Assembly (NCBI RefSeq): GCF_002128425.1
Contig: NZ_NESS01000004.1
Span: 124,001 to 188,000 of the forward strand
Direction of reading: 5' to 3'
Length of the DNA stretch: 64,000 nt
From: Gottfriedia acidiceleris
Lineage (GTDB): Bacteria > Bacillota > Bacilli > Bacillales > Bacillaceae_G
Shown here: positions 62,653 to 64,000 of the stretch, in pieces
Layout of the letters: each line of letters starts with the position of its first letter
Numbering within the stretch: position 1 is the stretch's first letter
The notes under the pieces: model-generated
The model's input: only the letters and a program-made list of their open reading frames with translations
Databases searched by the model: none
Told to the model about the DNA's origin: nothing
Position numbers and translations under genes: made by a program

Positions 62653-63337
62653 ATGTTTCTCCCCTATCTTCACGTCTTATCATTTCGCCCTTCTCAAGAG
62701 TTGTATTTCTTTTATTAAATTTTGAAATAATTCCAAAGACTGGGATACCTAATAATAGTTCAGTGTTCTCCTCAGATTTTACCGTATCGTCGAAAAAGTC
62801 TAGTAAAAATATAATACCAGCGCCTGAAATAATTCCTACTACAAGGCCAAGTAGAGCTTTCTTTATATAATCATTGTTTGTAGGTTGTTCATTTATTTGA
62901 GCATATGAATAAATTTTTGAGTCTTTAAATCCTAAAATTTTTGGTATTTGACTTACGAATACATCAGCTGTTGAATTCGCAATTTGCGCCGCTAAACTAG
63001 GATTCGTATTAACAACTTTTATTTCAACAAGCTGTGATCCTGATACATTTTCAGGAGTTATATTAGTACTTAATTCTTCGGGAGATATACTTAAATCAAG
63101 TTCTCTAACAACGCCCTCTAATAATGTTGGCTCTTTTATCATAACTAAAAGAGTATTCATCATTTCAGGAGTGGTTGCATTTACAATTAGTTTAGAAGAT
63201 GTTTCATATTGAGTCTTTGTAAAATAATAACTATAAACTCCCCCTAATGTAGAAAAGAAGATAGAAAATATCACTAATATCCAAATTCGTTGTTTAATAA
63301 GCTCAAATATCATTTTTACGCTTAACTCGTTTTCCAT
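62615..63337 (-). CDS. epsA: Chain-length modulator and BY-kinase activator EpsA (Wzz type)
   Basis: The 240-residue protein has two membrane helices (about 20-40 and 175-195) flanking an extracytoplasmic Wzz domain (YETSSKLIVNA opening). Its cytoplasmic C-terminus, which should activate EpsB, includes DDTVKSEENTELLLGIPVFGIIS. The ATG at 63337 follows GTGGTGG; the longer reading from 63379 would start inside a SinR-type operator and has no ribosome site. It is the first gene of the eps operon. Confidence 0.93.
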   Translation of the reverse strand: MENELSVKMIFELIKQRIWILVIFSIFFSTLGGVYSYYFTKTQYETSSKLIVNATTPEMMNTLLVMIKEPTLLEGVVRELDLSISPEELSTNITPENVSGSQLVEIKVVNTNPSLAAQIANSTADVFVSQIPKILGFKDSKIYSYAQINEQPTNNDYIKKALLGLVVGIISGAGIIFLLDFFDDTVKSEENTELLLGIPVFGIISKFNKRNTTLEKGEMIRREDRGETYGNSEQKVISLN

Positions 63338-63361
63338 GTTTCCACCACTTTCAACATTTTT

Positions 63362-63377
63362 GTTCTTATTAAAGAAC
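63362..63377. promoter_or_regulatory. SinR-type operator 1 of epsA
   Basis: Perfect GTTC-N8-GAAC, 25 bases before the epsA start; one half contains GTTCTTTA, the published GTTCTYT core. Confidence 0.72.
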
Positions 63378-63451
63378 ATCTCAGTAAAAATTTACCATTA
63401 CCTAATTAAATTAGTGCATTTTTCATATGAATATTGTATGTAAACATGATA

Positions 63452-63467
63452 ATTCTTTATAACGAAC
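63452..63467. promoter_or_regulatory. SinR-type operator 2 of epsA
   Basis: ATTC-N8-GAAC (one mismatch); on the minus strand it includes GTTCGTTATAAAG, so a -10-like TATAAA lies within it. It is 90 bases from operator 1. Confidence 0.6.
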
Positions 63468-63660
63468 AAGTCAATCACACTTCCTCTGTTATTGTTTGAT
63501 TTTTTAAAAATTTACAAACTTTATAAATTTATTTACTTTTCATCCATTAATCTACCAATTAAATATATTAAAAATTACTTAATCTAATTCCATTTTTCTT
63601 AACTGAAACCTTCAAAATATATTAAAAATTTTTAACAAAATTTTATTTAAGAGGAAGTGA

Positions 63661-63676
63661 ATTCTCATTAAAGAAT
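63661..63676. promoter_or_regulatory. Degenerate SinR-type palindrome before the acyltransferase gene
   Basis: ATTC-N8-GAAT: same spacing and symmetric arms, two mismatches from the consensus, 39 bases before the acyltransferase start. It may be a weak site. Confidence 0.35.
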
Positions 63677-63714
63677 ATATTTGAGGAAACCATTTGATTT
63701 TAGGAGAGATTACT

Positions 63715-64000
63715 ATGAAAAACCGAATTGAACAATTAGACTCGATTAGTGGAATTGCGGCTTTTTGTGTTTTAGTAAGTCACGCAATTTCATTAATACC
63801 GCTATCAATAATAATAGACAAAGTGCTTAAGGCAACAGGTGCAACCAATGCCCATGGCGCAGTAATGTTATTTTTTGTATTAAGTGGCTTTGTTTTATCA
63901 ATACCCTTCTTTACAAAAAAATAAAGTAGATTATCCCTCGTTTCTCATAAAAAGATTATTTAGAATCTATGTTCCGTACATTATCTCAATTTCACTTGCA
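63715..64000 (+). pseudogene. Acyltransferase family 3 gene, frameshifted and cut by the window edge
   Basis: The protein opens MKNRIEQLDSISGIAAFCVLVSHAISL and continues HGAVMLFFVLSGFVLSIPFF, the start of an integral membrane O-acyltransferase that decorates polysaccharides. The frame stops after FTKK. One base over, it continues as VDYPSFLIKRLFRIYVPYI to the edge, which is the expected family sequence. The change falls in an A7 run (63915-63921); removal of one A restores the frame. AGGAGAG precedes the ATG at 63715. A mutation, phase-variable slippage or a sequencing error could explain it. It is divergent from epsA, so EPS decoration is likely. Confidence 0.75.

Overview
The window is AT-rich chromosomal DNA from an endospore-forming Bacillaceae species. 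The gene order secA, hpf, flgM, comFC, comFA, degV, degU, degS, tagU-like LCP gene, yvyE matches the Bacillus subtilis chromosome. ComK, SinI/SinR, EpsA-N and paired Spo0A-type boxes are also Bacillus hallmarks. The secA2-slaP pair is known from the Bacillus anthracis/cereus group. The sequence alone does not name the species; a Bacillus relative outside the subtilis group is the best inference.

Layout. (1) 1-14 kb: conserved housekeeping block on the minus strand (SecA, hibernation factor, cold-shock protein, KimA-type K+ importer, FlgM, ComFC/ComFA, DegV, DegU/DegS, an LCP ligase and YvyE). The flagellar block that follows flgM in B. subtilis is absent; kimA and csp lie there instead. (2) 14-28 kb: envelope genes: a lone sugar-phosphate transferase, a compact DnaA-box cluster, two large SH3-repeat peptidoglycan hydrolases, a lysozyme-like protein, a TcaA-like protein, an M48 protease fused to ankyrin repeats, a YARHG protein and a secreted beta-propeller. 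(3) 28-33 kb: the accessory Sec pair secA2-slaP, then ComK and a small sigma factor. (4) 33-42 kb: a biofilm switch. Paired Spo0A boxes and a sigma-A promoter precede a class I c-di-GMP riboswitch, a 45-codon sinI and then sinR. Convergent to these is a four-gene operon coding for three secreted proteins and a dedicated signal peptidase. Its order copies the sinI-sinR/tasA-sipW-tapA locus of B. subtilis, but its proteins look unrelated to TasA and TapA. A secreted beta-helix (lyase-like) protein and a second LCP ligase follow. (5) 42-63 kb: an exopolysaccharide locus on the minus strand. It holds epsA, epsB, an EAR-type antitermination RNA, epsC, epsD, a polymerase, five further glycosyltransferases, a small ORF, epsL, epsM, epsN, a second SinR-like regulator, an ABC exporter, a deacetylase-LRR fusion, a DUF115-type protein, and a cassette (cytidylyltransferase, aldolase, HAD phosphatase) that looks like a route to a CMP-activated ulosonic acid. 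(6) The right edge holds an acyltransferase gene broken by a frameshift in an A7 run.

How it works together. A palindrome GTTC-N8-GAAC, the geometry of the known SinR operator, stands before the matrix operon, the second LCP gene, the cytidylyltransferase cassette, epsA and the epsB-epsC gap (five perfect copies and four near copies). The inferred circuit is: Spo0A and c-di-GMP set the SinI level, SinI titrates SinR, and SinR controls protein matrix, exopolysaccharide and its attachment. A c-di-GMP riboswitch in front of sinI is the most novel feature of the window.
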